The notes: generated by a model not told the origin, from the letters alone. Counted from the first letter of the stretch, positions 17,178 through 26,990 are shown. The stretch is DNA of 64,000 nt from Paenirhodobacter populi (GCF_004022215.1 NZ_SAUZ01000006.1:62001-126000), one strand, 5' to 3'. Numbers and translations: made by a program.

Positions 17178-17887
17178 ACCCATCCGCCGACGCGGCGGGT
17201 GGCGGAGGATCCGACGATCACCACCGTGCGCATGTCGGCCATCTCGGGCGTCACCTCGCACAGCGGCAGCACCCGCAGCGCCTGCTCGGGCGTCGACACC
17301 GCGCGGGCAAGGATCACCAGCCGCTCCGGCGCGCAGGCCGCGCGCAAGACCTCCAGCACATGGCCGAACTGATCGGGCCGCGCCTTTGAACGGGGATTGT
17401 AGAAGGCCATGGCGAAATCCGCCTCCGCCGCCAGCCGCACCCGTTTCAGCACCAGATCGAAGGGCTTGAGATTGTCCGACAGGTTGATCGCGCAGAAGTC
17501 ATGGCCAAGCGGCGCGCCCGCCGCCGCCGCCGCCGCCAGCATCGCGGTGATGCCGGGCAGGACGCGGATATCCAGCCCATGCCATTCGGGATGCGGCTCC
17601 AGCGCCTCGAACACCGCCGAGGCCATGGCGAAAACCCCCGGATCGCCCGAGGACACGACGACCACATGCCGCCCCTCCGCCGCCATGCGCAAGGCCGCCG
17701 TGGCGCGGTCCATCTCCACCCTGTTGTCCGAGGCATGAAGGGTCAGCCCCGCACGCGGCGCGATGCGGGCGACATAGGGGATATAGCCCACGACATCGGT
17801 GGCGCGGGCCAGCGCCCCGGTCACCTCGGGGGTCACCATCGCATCGGAGCCGGGGCCGAGACCGGCGATGACAAGCGATCCGGTCAC
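17156..17887 (-). CDS. cobJ: Precorrin-3B C17-methyltransferase
   Basis: SAM-dependent C-17 methylation with ring contraction, 243 aa. Start GTG at 17887 overlaps the cobI stop as GTGA; the N-terminus is then MTGSLVIAGLGPGSDAMVTPE. The motif VVSSGDPGVFAMASAVFE is the SAM-pocket G-D block, followed by VLPGITAMLAAAA. DFCAINLSDNLKPF and FYNPRSKARPDQ are highly characteristic of CobJ/CbiH. Last gene of the riboswitch-controlled unit; convergent with cobK. Confidence 0.96.
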   Translation of the reverse strand: MTGSLVIAGLGPGSDAMVTPEVTGALARATDVVGYIPYVARIAPRAGLTLHASDNRVEMDRATAALRMAAEGRHVVVVSSGDPGVFAMASAVFEALEPHPEWHGLDIRVLPGITAMLAAAAAAGAPLGHDFCAINLSDNLKPFDLVLKRVRLAAEADFAMAFYNPRSKARPDQFGHVLEVLRAACAPERLVILARAVSTPEQALRVLPLCEVTPEMADMRTVVIVGSSATRRVGGWVYTPRSA

Positions 17888-18594
17888 GGCCTGCGCCCCC
17901 GGCCATGCACGATCGCGATGGTGAAATAGGGGACGGGGCCTTCGACCTCGGCCAGCCGGCGCACGGTTTCGCCGGGCATCGTGCCGCGCTCCACCAGCCA
18001 CGCATCATCGAGCCGCCCTGCCGCCGCCAGCGCCCGGCGCAGGCGCGGCAGATTGCGGCCGATCTTCATCACCACCAGCGCGTCGGTATCGGCGATGCGG
18101 CGGGTCAGTTCATCCTCGGGCAGGGTCGCGGGCAGGACGGTCAGCACATCGTCGCCCCAGGTGATTGGCTGCCCCGTCGCGGTCCAGCAGCCCGACATGC
18201 CGGGGATGCCGGGCACGACCTCGACACGCTCGCGCGGCAGGCGGGCGTGCAGGTGCATGAAACTGCCGTAGAAGAAGGGATCGCCCTCGCACAGAACCAC
18301 CACATCCGCCGCCGCCGCCGCCAGACGCGCGGCCCAGAGGTCGTAAAACGCCGCAAGCTGCGCGTTGTAGGCCGGGTCGTCAAAGGGGATCTCGGTCGTG
18401 ACGGGATATTCCATCGGCCATTCCTCGGCCGTCGCGGGGATCAGGCCCTCGACGATGCGGCGCGCCTGACCGGGGCGGCCGGCCTTGCGGAAATAGGCGA
18501 CGATGCGCGCCCCGGCCAGCGTGCGATGCGCCCGCAGGCTCATCAGGTCCGGGTCGCCGGGGCCGAGGCCGATGCAGATCACCTTGCCCATCAT
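17884..18594 (-). CDS. cobI: Precorrin-2 C20-methyltransferase
   Basis: SAM-dependent C-20 methylation, 236 aa. N-terminus [20 protein letters not shown] has the glycine-rich family start. LCEGDPFFYGSFMHLHARL is the SAM-binding block, and VVPGIPGMSGCWTATG follows. ATG at 18594 forms an ATGA overlap with the cobH stop; 18591 is a second possible ATG. It reads on into cobJ by a 4-nt overlap. Confidence 0.96.
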   Translation of the reverse strand: MMGKVICIGLGPGDPDLMSLRAHRTLAGARIVAYFRKAGRPGQARRIVEGLIPATAEEWPMEYPVTTEIPFDDPAYNAQLAAFYDLWAARLAAAAADVVVLCEGDPFFYGSFMHLHARLPRERVEVVPGIPGMSGCWTATGQPITWGDDVLTVLPATLPEDELTRRIADTDALVVMKIGRNLPRLRRALAAAGRLDDAWLVERGTMPGETVRRLAEVEGPVPYFTIAIVHGRGRRP

Positions 18595-19220
18595 TCCCTC
18601 CGCGAGGCGAGCGCGTTGACCGCCGCCACGGTGATGGCCGAGCCGCCAAGCCGCCCCCGCACCACGCACCACGGCACCGGATTGTCCCCCATCAGCGCCG
18701 CTTTCGATTCCGCCGCGCCGATGAAGCCGACGGGGCATCCGATGATCGCTGCCGGGCGGGGAAAATCCGGGTCCTGCAAGCGGTTGAGCAGATGGAACAG
18801 CGCCGTCGGCGCATTGCCGATGGCGACCACCGCGCCCTGCAGATGCGGGCGCCACAGCTCCACCGCCGCGGCCGAACGGGTATTGCCCATCGCCGCGGCC
18901 AGCGCGGGCACCTGCGGATCCGGCAGGGTGCAGATGACGGCGTTGCCAGCGGGCAGACGGGCGCGGGTGACGCCCTCGCTCACCATCCGCGCGTCGCACA
19001 GGATCGGCGCCCCGGCCTCAAGCGCCGCGCGCGCGGCAAGGGCGAAACCGGGGGCGAAGGCGATCTGCGGGGCGAGGTCGACCATGCCGCTCGCATGGAT
19101 CATGCGCACGGCCACCACCTCTTCCTCGGGGGTGAAGCGGGCCAGATCCGCCTCCGCCCGGATGGTGGCGAAAGAGGCCCGGTAGATCGCGGCGCCATCG
19201 GTTTCGTAGCTATGGGGCAA
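18591..19220 (-). CDS. cobH: Precorrin-8X methylmutase
   Basis: Moves the C-11 methyl to C-12 to give hydrogenobyrinate, 209 aa. The catalytic histidine lies in [13 protein letters not shown] (residues ~39-51). The [17 protein letters not shown] block is a further family hallmark. The start is a TTG at 19220 inside the last codons of cobG (11-nt overlap), giving [20 protein letters not shown], the usual CobH N-terminus. Confidence 0.95.
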   Translation of the reverse strand: MPHSYETDGAAIYRASFATIRAEADLARFTPEEEVVAVRMIHASGMVDLAPQIAFAPGFALAARAALEAGAPILCDARMVSEGVTRARLPAGNAVICTLPDPQVPALAAAMGNTRSAAAVELWRPHLQGAVVAIGNAPTALFHLLNRLQDPDFPRPAAIIGCPVGFIGAAESKAALMGDNPVPWCVVRGRLGGSAITVAAVNALASRRE

Positions 19221-20319
19221 GGGGATCTCTTAGGAATCGGGGTCTGAGGATGTCGCGGCGGGTGAGTCCGCCAAGGATCGGGGTGTCGCCCGGTTTGCCG
19301 CGAATGACCAGATCATATCGGCCCTCGCGCCCCGTCAAGGTCAGATCGGCGGGGGCGGGATGCGCGCAGCCCTTGGCGCAGCCGGAAATGTGGAGCGTCG
19401 CGCCCTCGGGCAACCGCGCGGCCAGTTCGCGGGCCAGCGCGCGCGTCTCGACACTGGCCGAGAGGCAGCCGGGCGCGCCGGTGCAGGCGCTGATCCGCAG
19501 CAGCGGATCGGCGGGATCGGTGATCAGCTCCTCGCGCGGGGCAACATGATCGACGCCTTCCAGAAGCAGCGACCGCCACGGCGTCAGCCGCACCGGCGCC
19601 CCGGCCAGATCGCGCAGCAGCGCCGCCGTGATCCGCCCGAACGGCAGGCCGACGCAGAAGCCAAGCGGCCCCGGCCCCGGTTGCAGGGGTGCCCCCGTCA
19701 GCGGCGGGACCAAAGCCTCCATCGGCGGGCGCAGCCCCGCCATCCGCCGCGCCGCGCCGCGATGCGCGGCGAACCAGCGCGCCAGATCGACGGCGCGCTG
19801 CGGCGCCTCTTCGGCCGTCACCGACGCGCCCATCGCCATCCCGTCGGCGCGTAGGATCAGGCCCCGCTCCGCCCGCTCGATCCGAATGTCCGCCGAGGCA
19901 CCGCCCAGCACCGCCGCCGCCCCGGTATCCACCGCGAAGCCGAACTTGGCGGGCAAGGGCGGCGCATCCGCCAGCGCGGATTCCAGCGCGGCGACAAGGC
20001 GGGGCGTTTCGTCCCCGGTCCAGAGGGGCGTCGTCAGGATGTTGCGCCGCGCCTCGGCCTCCGGGTCGGGGTCGAGCAGGCCGAGCCCTTCCAGCACCGC
20101 ATGGGCGGCGGGCAGCGCGGCCTCGGTCAGCCCGCGCAGTTGCAGATGCGCGCGGCTGCCAAGGTCGATCAGCCCGTTGCCGTGGTCCTGCGCCAGATCG
20201 GCCAGCGCGCGGACGGCCCCCGCCGTCAGCCGCCCGGCATGGGGCCGGATGCGCAGCACCAGCCCGTCGCCCGAGGCCATCGGGCGCAGCGCGCCGGGGC
20301 ACCATCCCCGGACGGTCAT
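19210..20319 (-). CDS. cobG: Precorrin-3B synthase (oxygen-dependent)
   Basis: Monooxygenase of nitrite/sulfite reductase ancestry that makes precorrin-3B with molecular oxygen, 369 aa. The [4Fe-4S] site is visible as [16 protein letters not shown] and [12 protein letters not shown] (four cysteines, residues ~285-335). Start ATG at 20319 overlaps the cobN stop as ATGA. Its presence, with CobF, marks the aerobic (late cobalt insertion) pathway. An open frame continuing upstream lies within cobN and is a shadow. Confidence 0.94.
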   Translation of the reverse strand: MTVRGWCPGALRPMASGDGLVLRIRPHAGRLTAGAVRALADLAQDHGNGLIDLGSRAHLQLRGLTEAALPAAHAVLEGLGLLDPDPEAEARRNILTTPLWTGDETPRLVAALESALADAPPLPAKFGFAVDTGAAAVLGGASADIRIERAERGLILRADGMAMGASVTAEEAPQRAVDLARWFAAHRGAARRMAGLRPPMEALVPPLTGAPLQPGPGPLGFCVGLPFGRITAALLRDLAGAPVRLTPWRSLLLEGVDHVAPREELITDPADPLLRISACTGAPGCLSASVETRALARELAARLPEGATLHISGCAKGCAHPAPADLTLTGREGRYDLVIRGKPGDTPILGGLTRRDILRPRFLRDPLAP

Positions 20320-23300
20320 CGCACACCCGCCCGGCGGCTGTTCGACCGCCCGTCCCACAGCCCGGCCCGTTCCAGCGCGGCAAAGCGCGCCTCCAGCGCG
20401 GCCAGAGCCTCGGGGTTCGCGGCCTGCATGAAGGCGCGGATCTCCGGGTCCTCCAGCGTCGCGCAATGATAAAGCTCGAACAGATGCGGCGGCACGACCC
20501 CCGCCAGATGCGCGAAGGCCGCGAGATGGTCGAGCGTCGCCGCGATCTCCGCCGCGCCGCGAAAGCCGTGGCGCATCATGCCGCGCAGCCAGATGGGGTT
20601 GGTGGCGCGGGCACGGACGACACGGGCGATTTCCTCGGCCAGCGGCCGGGCATGGGGCCGGTCGGGCCGCGTGGCGTCGAGATGATAAAGCGTGGGGGCG
20701 GCGCCGATCCGTTCCATCGCGGCGGCGAAACCGGCCTCGTGCGCGGCGTAATCCTCGGCCAGCAGCAGGTCGGTTTCCGGCATGTCCTGCACATGGACGA
20801 AGGTATCCACCCCGCGCAGCCGGGTTTCCAGCGCCGCGCGGGCGGGCACGCCGGCGGCGGTATGGGCGGAGGCCGCAAGCCATGCCTCCCCCGCCGCCGC
20901 GCGGGCCTCGGGCGTCAGGGGGCCGGTGTCGATCGCCAGCCCGTAGCCCCCCGGCGCGGGGGCAAAGACGCGCGGTCCCGGCGGCGCGGCGATATAGGGG
21001 TTCATGTCGGCCATCTCGTCCCGCGCCGCCAAGGCGGCGGCCGCCGCCTCGAACAGCCGCGCGAGATCGGGGAACACGTCGCGGAACAGGCCCGAGATGC
21101 GCAGCGTCACCTCGATCCTCGGGCGATCCAGCAGCGCCAGCGGCACCACCTCGAACCCCGTCACCCGGTCTGAGGAGACATCCCACACAGGCGCCACCCC
21201 CGCCAGATGCAGCGCCATGGCGAATTCCTCGCCCGCCGTGCGCATGGTGGCGGACCCCCAGAGATTGACCACCAGCCCGCGCGGATAATCGCCCTGATCC
21301 TGCAAATGGCGGCGGATCAGCTCCCCGGCCAGCTTCACCCCCTGCGCATGGGCGGCGCGGGTCGGCACGGCGCGCGGATCGGTGCCGTAGAGGTTGCGCC
21401 CCGTCGGCAGCACATCCACCCGCCCGCGAAAGGGCGAGCCGGAAGGCCCCGGCGCGATCCGCCGCCCCGCCAGCGCCGCGACCAGCGCGGCCCGTTCCCC
21501 GGCGAGAGAGGCGGCGTCCGCCACTCCCCCCGGCGTGCCGCGGCCCCAGATGTGCAGCCCCTCGCCGAACTGCGATTCCTTGATGTCGCAGACGAAACGG
21601 TCGATGCGGGGCACCGCCTCGGCCGGGCTGGCGTCAGGGGGGATGCCCAGATCGGTTTCGACGCCCGCCCCCCGCGCCTCGTCCCGGATCGCGGCGATCA
21701 GCCGGCCGCGCCGCGCGGGGTCCAGCCCGTCGGCCGTCGAATATTCGTCCAGCAGCCGTTCCAGCCGGGCGAGCGGCGCGGGCACCCCCGCCCCCGCCAG
21801 AGGCGGCGGCAGATGGCCGAGCGTCACCGCGCCAAGGCGGCGGCGGGCCTGCGCCGCCTCGCCGGGGTCGTTGACGATGAAGGGATAGATCACCGGCAAG
21901 GCACCCGTCAGCGCCTCGGGCCAGCAGGCGGCCGACAGGGCCACCGCCTTGCCCGGCAGCCATTCCAGCGTCCCATGCGCGCCGATATGCACCAGCGCAT
22001 CCGCCTGCCCCTGAAGCCAGAGGTAGAAGGCCACATAGGCATGGCAGGGCACGCGGGAGGTATCGTGATATTCGCCCTCGCGGTCCGGGGCGGCGCCGCG
22101 CTCGGGTTGCAGTGCGACCAGCGCCCGGCCCCGGCGGGTGACGGCAAAGGCGAAATCGCCCTCGGGGTCGCCATGCGCCTCGGTCAGCGCCTGTTGCAGC
22201 GGTTCCGGCAGGCGGGCCAGCGCGCGGCGGTAATCGGCCAGCGGCCAGATCACCGGGTCCCGGCGCAGCGCCACGTCCAGCTCCGCCCCCTCGGGGTCCG
22301 CGTCGAAACCGGCCTCGCGCAGATCGGCCAGCATCGCCTCGGCCGAGGCAAGGACATCAAGCCCCACCGCATGGGCCATCCGGTGCGCATGACCGGGATA
22401 GGTCGAGACCACCAGCGCCACCCGCCGCGCCCCGGGTGCGAGACGCGCCAGACGCAGCCAGCCATCCACCCGCGCGACCGTGGCCGCGATCCGGTCGGGC
22501 GCGGCGCGATGTTCGGGATGGGCCCATTGCAGATCGGGGTCGCGGGGCGCGTGTTCCTTGAACGACACGACGCCCGCCGGGATACGCCCGTCGACCTCGG
22601 GCAAGGCCACATGCATCGCCAGATCGGCGGGGGACAGGCCGCGATCGGCCCCCTCCCACGCGGCGCGGTCCGAGGTGGCGTGGATCACCTGAAACACCGG
22701 CGCGTCCGTGGCGTCGAGGGGCGATCCCCCCTCGCTCCGCGCCGAAAAGGCGGTGGCGTTGACCACCGCGGCGGGGGCGAGCCGAGGCAGAAGATCGCGC
22801 AGCCAGCGGGCGGCGGCCGGGTCCTTGAGACTGGGCACGAAGGCGCCCACGGCGCGGTAGCCCGAAGCCTCGAACCCCCGGATCAGGCCTGCGACGCCAT
22901 CCGTATCGGCGGCGGCGGCCCATGCGCGGTAGAAGGGGATGACGATCAGCGGCGCATCCCCCCCGGGCACATCGCCCCCGTCCGGGTGCCACAGCCCGAA
23001 GGGCGGCAGGGTCCGCGCCCCTTCGACCGGCCCGGCGGGCAGGCCCGCCGCCTGCGCCATCCGCGCCAGCGCCGCCTGCGCCGCGACCGCACCCCCGGCA
23101 TCGCAGAGCGTCGCCAGTTCGCGCAGCACCGCCACCGGCACCGTCGAGGCGGCGTCGAGCGCCGGATCCTGCCGCCCGTCCGCGGGCAGCACGGCCAGCG
23201 CGATGCCCCGGTCCCGCGCGACGCGGGCCACCTGTTCCAGCCCATAGGCCCAATAGGCCGCGCCGCCGATCAGTCGGATCAGCACGCCTTTCGCCTGCGC

Positions 23301-23522
23301 CAAGGTGCGCTCGATATAGGTATCGACCGACAGGGGATGCGCCAGATCCGCCAGATTGGCCAATCGCAGCGTCGGCAGAGCCCCCCGCCGCCAGCCCGCC
23401 GCGAAAGCCCCAAGGTCGCTGTCGGAAAACGACAGCACCAGCAGATTCGCGGGCGCCTGCCCCAGATCGCGCGGCGTTGCCGTTTCCTCCAGCCCGTGGC
23501 TTTCGCGGAACAGGACGTGCAT
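20316..23522 (-). CDS. cobN: Cobaltochelatase subunit CobN
   Basis: Large, corrin-binding subunit of the aerobic ATP-dependent cobaltochelatase, 1068 aa; shorter than the ~1270-aa Pseudomonas denitrificans CobN but within the range seen in rhodobacteria. Family blocks include [21 protein letters not shown] (about residues 509-529), [37 protein letters not shown] and [20 protein letters not shown]. It should act with CobS and CobT, which are not in this window. It overlaps cobW by one nucleotide and cobG by four. Confidence 0.95.
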   Translation of the reverse strand: MHVLFRESHGLEETATPRDLGQAPANLLVLSFSDSDLGAFAAGWRRGALPTLRLANLADLAHPLSVDTYIERTLAQAKGVLIRLIGGAAYWAYGLEQVARVARDRGIALAVLPADGRQDPALDAASTVPVAVLRELATLCDAGGAVAAQAALARMAQAAGLPAGPVEGARTLPPFGLWHPDGGDVPGGDAPLIVIPFYRAWAAAADTDGVAGLIRGFEASGYRAVGAFVPSLKDPAAARWLRDLLPRLAPAAVVNATAFSARSEGGSPLDATDAPVFQVIHATSDRAAWEGADRGLSPADLAMHVALPEVDGRIPAGVVSFKEHAPRDPDLQWAHPEHRAAPDRIAATVARVDGWLRLARLAPGARRVALVVSTYPGHAHRMAHAVGLDVLASAEAMLADLREAGFDADPEGAELDVALRRDPVIWPLADYRRALARLPEPLQQALTEAHGDPEGDFAFAVTRRGRALVALQPERGAAPDREGEYHDTSRVPCHAYVAFYLWLQGQADALVHIGAHGTLEWLPGKAVALSAACWPEALTGALPVIYPFIVNDPGEAAQARRRLGAVTLGHLPPPLAGAGVPAPLARLERLLDEYSTADGLDPARRGRLIAAIRDEARGAGVETDLGIPPDASPAEAVPRIDRFVCDIKESQFGEGLHIWGRGTPGGVADAASLAGERAALVAALAGRRIAPGPSGSPFRGRVDVLPTGRNLYGTDPRAVPTRAAHAQGVKLAGELIRRHLQDQGDYPRGLVVNLWGSATMRTAGEEFAMALHLAGVAPVWDVSSDRVTGFEVVPLALLDRPRIEVTLRISGLFRDVFPDLARLFEAAAAALAARDEMADMNPYIAAPPGPRVFAPAPGGYGLAIDTGPLTPEARAAAGEAWLAASAHTAAGVPARAALETRLRGVDTFVHVQDMPETDLLLAEDYAAHEAGFAAAMERIGAAPTLYHLDATRPDRPHARPLAEEIARVVRARATNPIWLRGMMRHGFRGAAEIAATLDHLAAFAHLAGVVPPHLFELYHCATLEDPEIRAFMQAANPEALAALEARFAALERAGLWDGRSNSRRAGVR

Positions 23523-24532
23523 CAGACCAGCGCCGCCCGGATCGCAGCGGCGTCGATGTCGCCCTTCTCGGCGATCACCACCAGCCGGCCAAGGCGCGGC
23601 TGCGCGCCCCAGGGCCGGTCGAACTGATGCCGCACGCGCGTGCCCACCGCCTGCACAAGCAGCCGCATCGGCTTGCCGCGGACGGCGACATGCCCCTTGA
23701 CCCGCAGGATGCGATGCGCGGCGGCCAGCGCGGCGATCCTGTCGGACAGGGCCTGCGGATCGTCGATTTCCGGGATCTCGATCACCACAGTGTCGAAATC
23801 GTCGTGATCATGCGGCTCCCCCCCGTCGTGATGCGAGGGACGGGCGTCCAGCCCATCCTCGGCCGCTGCGCTGATGCCCAGAACCACGCGGGCGTCGATC
23901 ACGCCTTCGGTCAGCGCGAGCATCGGCAGGGGGCGGGGGGCTTCGGCCTCGATCACCGCGCGGGCGGCTGCCAGACCCGCCTCCCCGGCCAGATCGGCCT
24001 TGGACAGCAGGATGAGGTCGGCACAGGTGATCTGATCCTCGAACACCTCCGATAGCGGGGTTTCATGATCGGCTTCGGTCCCCGGATGCGTCGGATCGGG
24101 GGCGAAGATGCCCGCGGCCACCGCCTCGGCATCGGCCACGGCCACCACCCCGTCGATGGTGATGCGGCTTCGCAGATCGGGCCAGTCGAAAGCCTTCAGC
24201 AGCGGTTTCGGCAGCGCCAGCCCCGAGGTCTCGATCACGATATGGTCGGGGCGCGGGTCCATCGCCATCAGCCGCTCGATCGCCGGGATGAATTCGTCGG
24301 CGACGGTGCAGCAGATGCAGCCGTTGGTCAGTTCGAGGATGCTGGATTCCGGGCAGTTCGCATCGGCGCAGGCGCGGATCAGGTCACCATCGACGCCGAC
24401 ATCGCCGAATTCGTTGACCAGCACCGCCAGCCGCCGCCCGTCGGGGTTCTGCAACAGATGACGGATCAGAGTGGTCTTGCCGGCGCCGAGGAAGCCGGTG
24501 ACGATGGTGACGGGGGTTTTCTCAAGGGACAT
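23522..24532 (-). CDS. cobW: CobW GTPase, metallochaperone family
   Basis: G3E-family GTPase (336 aa) presumed to deliver cobalt or another metal for cobalamin synthesis. The P-loop is TGFLGAGKTTLIRHLL (residues ~11-26). The metal-binding CxCC is in LTNGCICCTVADEF, and VIETSGLALPKPLL is the switch region. A His/Asp-rich stretch (HHDGGEPHDHDD) separates the domains. The start at 24532 lies 11 nt inside the preceding DUF1636 gene; upstream open frame is rejected because it is within that gene. Confidence 0.95.
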   Translation of the reverse strand: MSLEKTPVTIVTGFLGAGKTTLIRHLLQNPDGRRLAVLVNEFGDVGVDGDLIRACADANCPESSILELTNGCICCTVADEFIPAIERLMAMDPRPDHIVIETSGLALPKPLLKAFDWPDLRSRITIDGVVAVADAEAVAAGIFAPDPTHPGTEADHETPLSEVFEDQITCADLILLSKADLAGEAGLAAARAVIEAEAPRPLPMLALTEGVIDARVVLGISAAAEDGLDARPSHHDGGEPHDHDDFDTVVIEIPEIDDPQALSDRIAALAAAHRILRVKGHVAVRGKPMRLLVQAVGTRVRHQFDRPWGAQPRLGRLVVIAEKGDIDAAAIRAALV

Positions 24533-24872
24533 TCTGGATCTCCAGCGGGGGAATGCGGGCAATGGTGTTCTTGCGGATGACCTCGGGGCGCGCGCGCCAT
24601 GGCACGACGCCATCCGGCGCGGCGTCGTAGGCGCGGATCATGGCGATCAGGTCGTCAAGGTCGCGGTCGGGGTCGAGCCCGCCCTGCACATAGGTCCAGC
24701 GCCCCGGCCCGCGCAGCACCACGGCGCAGCCGCGCGTGCAGGCGGACAGGCATTCCTGTGCCCGGTGCGCGATGCCGCGTTCGGCCAGCGCCGCCGACAG
24801 GCGCGCGCCGTCGCGGGGGGCGGCGGGATCGGCGCCGGGCGCGCGGCAGGTGGTGCAGACGACAAGCTCCAT
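24522..24872 (-). CDS. DUF1636 family metal-binding protein
   Basis: Small protein of the DUF1636 (thioredoxin-like ferredoxin-fold) family, 116 aa. It starts MELVVCTTCRAPG with a CxxC, and a second pair lies in QECLSACTRGCAVVLRG; four to five cysteines could bind a cluster or metal. No catalytic role is established. Family members are commonly found beside cobW and cobN and behind cobalamin riboswitches, exactly as here, so a role in cobalt handling is a reasonable inference. First gene after the riboswitch; GGAAGAGG precedes the ATG. Confidence 0.88.
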   Translation of the reverse strand: MELVVCTTCRAPGADPAAPRDGARLSAALAERGIAHRAQECLSACTRGCAVVLRGPGRWTYVQGGLDPDRDLDDLIAMIRAYDAAPDGVVPWRARPEVIRKNTIARIPPLEIQNVP

Positions 24873-24968
24873 CCTCTTCCTTTCCGGTTACGGCGGGATG
24901 CGCGGGAACCGGGGGCCTGCGGCCCCGTATCGTCCCGACTGCGGCACACCCCGTCCGCATCTTCCAAA

Positions 24969-24997
24969 CGGCACCGCCCATGAATGGATCGGTGCCG
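24969..24997 (-). terminator. Possible riboswitch expression-platform hairpin
   Basis: On the minus strand, just 3' of the cobalamin aptamer, CGGCACCG pairs with CGGTGCCG across a 13-nt loop and is followed by TTT. The short U-run makes it a weak intrinsic terminator, but its place between aptamer and first gene fits an expression platform. Confidence 0.45.
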
Positions 24998-25170
24998 GTG
25001 CTGGCAGGTCTCCCGGCTTGCGGATGTCAGGGTCGCCCCTGGCGGTCACCCGGCCTTCCCGGCAGAGCCAGTGGCGGTTGGGCGACCTCTCCGGTCACGG
25101 TCGCGGGGGCGGCTGCGTTTCGCGCAAGGCTTTCGCATTCCCTCTTCGCCTGCCATAAGCAGGAACCAGC
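24993..25170 (-). promoter_or_regulatory. Cobalamin riboswitch
   Basis: On the minus strand this gap has the ordered landmarks of the B12 aptamer: GAGGGAATGCG near the 5' end, AACGCAGCCGCCCCCGCGAC, the B12-box core CCGCCACTGG, GGGAAGGC, and the 3' closing GCCGGGAGACCTGCC. It stands upstream of DUF1636-cobW-cobN-cobG-cobH-cobI-cobJ and should shut the operon off when adenosylcobalamin is plentiful. The divergent cobO gene begins 49 nt beyond the 5' end of the aptamer. Confidence 0.93.
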
Positions 25171-25218
25171 GATGCACCAGCCAAGCCACGCCCCCCCGGA
25201 TATGTCAAGCAGGCACCG

Positions 25219-25848
25219 ATGACCGAAACCCCGCCCGCCAAAGACGAAGACGCCCGCCGCCACGCCGAAAAGAAGGCGAAGATCAAGGCCGCACGCGACC
25301 GGATGATGGCGACGAAGACCGGTGAAAAGGGGCTGGTCGTCGTGCTGACCGGACCGGGGAAGGGAAAGTCCTCCTCGGCCTTCGGGATGGTGATGCGGGC
25401 AATCGCGCATGGGATGCCGGTTGCCGTGGTGCAGTTCATCAAGGGCGCGATGGCGGCGGGGGAGCGCGACTTCCTGCTGACGCATTTCCCGGACATGTGC
25501 CGGTTCCACACGATGGGCGAGGGCTTCACCTGGGAAACGCAGGATCTGGCGCGCGACAGGGCGGCGGCGCGGGCGGGCTGGGACAAGGCGAAGGAGATGA
25601 TCCGCGATCCGTCGAACCGGCTGGTGCTGCTGGATGAAATCAACATCGCGCTGCGCTACGATTATCTGGAGGTGGCCGAGGTGGTGGATTTCCTGCGCGA
25701 CGAGAAGCCCGCCATGACCCATGTGATCCTGACCGGCCGCAACGCGAAGCCCGAGCTGATCGCGCTGGCCGATCTGGTGACCGAGATGACCGTGGTGAAG
25801 CATCCCTTCCGCGACGGCATCAAGGCGCAGCCGGGGATCGAATTCTGA
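25219..25848 (+). CDS. cobO: Corrinoid adenosyltransferase
   Basis: ATP:cob(I)yrinate a,c-diamide adenosyltransferase, CobO/BtuR family, 209 aa. The P-loop is VVLTGPGKGKSSSAFGMVMR (residues ~40-59). Later family blocks are VVQFIKGAMAAGERDFL, MGEGFTWETQD and LVLLDEINIALRYDYL. A Lys-rich N-terminal helix precedes the P-loop, as usual. It is transcribed alone on the plus strand, followed by repeat copy 3 and a strong terminator at 26025-26062. Confidence 0.96.
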   Translation: MTETPPAKDEDARRHAEKKAKIKAARDRMMATKTGEKGLVVVLTGPGKGKSSSAFGMVMRAIAHGMPVAVVQFIKGAMAAGERDFLLTHFPDMCRFHTMGEGFTWETQDLARDRAAARAGWDKAKEMIRDPSNRLVLLDEINIALRYDYLEVAEVVDFLRDEKPAMTHVILTGRNAKPELIALADLVTEMTVVKHPFRDGIKAQPGIEF

Positions 25849-25872
25849 CCGGGGGCGAGCGGATGGCGCGGC

Positions 25873-25938
25873 AGGGGGCCAGCCCCCTCTTTGCCTGAAG
25901 GCAAATTCACCCCCGGGATATTTATGGAAGAATGAAGG
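25873..25938 (+). repeat. Two-hairpin intergenic repeat, copy 3
   Basis: Starts 25 nt after the cobO stop. Hairpin 1 AGGGGGC/GCCCCCT (25873-25888); hairpin 2 TTTGCC-TGAA-GGCAAA (25890-25905); then the CCCCCGGGATATTT tail ending at 25938. It forms an inverted pair with copy 4, 127 bp away. Confidence 0.87.
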
Positions 25939-26024
25939 CCATTAAGTCTTCAGTTACCAGATCCGGGCAATTCTGGATATGCGGAACAGGCGGGGACGCC
26001 GATGACCGTGAAGGATGAAGGTCT

Positions 26025-26062
26025 GGCCCGGCTTCGCCGAGCGTCCCGGGTCGGGCCTTTTT
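26025..26062 (+). terminator. Rho-independent terminator
   Basis: GGCCCGGC (26025-26032) pairs with GTCGGGCC (26050-26057), one G-U pair, followed by TTTTT. It reads on the plus strand, about 180 nt after cobO, and would end cobO transcripts or a short transcript from the 25939-26024 gap. Confidence 0.7.
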
Positions 26063-26064
26063 GT

Positions 26065-26125
26065 CTTCATTCTTCCATAAATATCCCGGGGGTGAGCCCG
26101 GAACGGGCGAGGGGGCTGGCCCCCT
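26065..26125 (-). repeat. Two-hairpin intergenic repeat, copy 4
   Basis: Minus orientation, 12 nt after the cobF stop. Hairpin 1 AGGGGGC/GCCCCCT (26110-26125); hairpin 2 GCCCG-TTC-CGGGC on the minus strand (26096-26108); then the conserved tail. Its tail end abuts the U-run of the plus-strand terminator. Confidence 0.87.
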
Positions 26126-26137
26126 TGCCACCCTAAT

Positions 26138-26896
26138 TCACGCGCGCACGGGCTCGGTTTCGGCGCACCGCCTCAACAGGTAGATGTCCATGATCCAGCC
26201 GCGGGTGGCACGGGCGGCGGCGCGGGTGGCGAGGATGCGCGGGCCGGCCTCGGCCAGCGGACCGTGGTCGAGGATCTGGCCCTCCATCCCGACATAGGCC
26301 CCCCACCAGATGGAGATGCCCTCGGGCGGCAGGGTGGCGAAGGCGCAATCGCCGTCGAGCATCACGACCAGCGTGTCCACCCCTTCGGGCCAGCCATCCT
26401 CGCGCAGGCGCCGCCCGGTGGTGACGAGAAACGGCGCGCCAAGCTCGTTCAGCGGTACCCCATGCGCCGCCGTCAGCACCTGCGGCGACATCAGGCCGGG
26501 GATCACCGTCACGGGCGCGCCGAGCCGCGCCGCGATGCGCAGCGAACTGTCGTAGAGCGCCGGATCGCCCCAGACCAGCAGCGCCACCCGATCCGCGCCG
26601 GGATGGGCGGCGATGGTCTCGGCCCAGACCCGCGCCACCGCGTCGTGCCAGTCGTTCACGCCGTCGAGATAGGAGGGGTTCGCGGCATCGCGGCGCGGCA
26701 TCTCGAAACCCGCCACCCGCGTCGCGGGATTGGTCAGAACCTCGTCGCAGATCGTGCGGCGCAGATGCGCCAGCTCGGCCTTCTCCGCGCCTTTCGAGGG
26801 GATCAGCACCAGATCGGCGGAATTGAGCGCCCGGATCGCCTGCAGGGTCAGATGCTCGGGATTGCCCGTGCCGATGCCGATCAGAAGAAGTTCCAT
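26138..26896 (-). CDS. cobF: Precorrin-6A synthase (deacetylating)
   Basis: SAM-dependent C-1 methylation with loss of acetate, 252 aa; specific to the aerobic pathway. The start MELLLIGIGTGNPEHLTLQA is chosen because GGAGG lies upstream; 14 codons of open frame before it have no support. LLVWGDPALYDSSLRIAARL is the SAM-pocket block, and VIPGLMSPQVLTAAHGVPLN follows. It is a single gene after the MHS transporter gene, from which a hairpin terminator separates it, and is not in either main cob unit. Confidence 0.94.
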   Translation of the reverse strand: MELLLIGIGTGNPEHLTLQAIRALNSADLVLIPSKGAEKAELAHLRRTICDEVLTNPATRVAGFEMPRRDAANPSYLDGVNDWHDAVARVWAETIAAHPGADRVALLVWGDPALYDSSLRIAARLGAPVTVIPGLMSPQVLTAAHGVPLNELGAPFLVTTGRRLREDGWPEGVDTLVVMLDGDCAFATLPPEGISIWWGAYVGMEGQILDHGPLAEAGPRILATRAAARATRGWIMDIYLLRRCAETEPVRA

Positions 26897-26941
26897 GCGC
26901 GCCTCCGATATCCGCAGACATCGCATCCGGCGCGGCAAATG

Positions 26942-26971
26942 AAAAGACCGGCGCGGTTGCCCGCGCCGGTC
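26942..26971 (-). terminator. Terminator after the MHS transporter gene
   Basis: GACCGGCGCGG (26946-26956) pairs perfectly with CCGCGCCGGTC (26961-26971), 11 bp with a 4-nt loop. On the minus strand it is followed by TTTTC. It lies 19 nt after the stop of the transporter gene and would separate it from cobF. Confidence 0.82.
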
Positions 26972-26990
26972 CCTGTCGGTTTCCGCCGGA

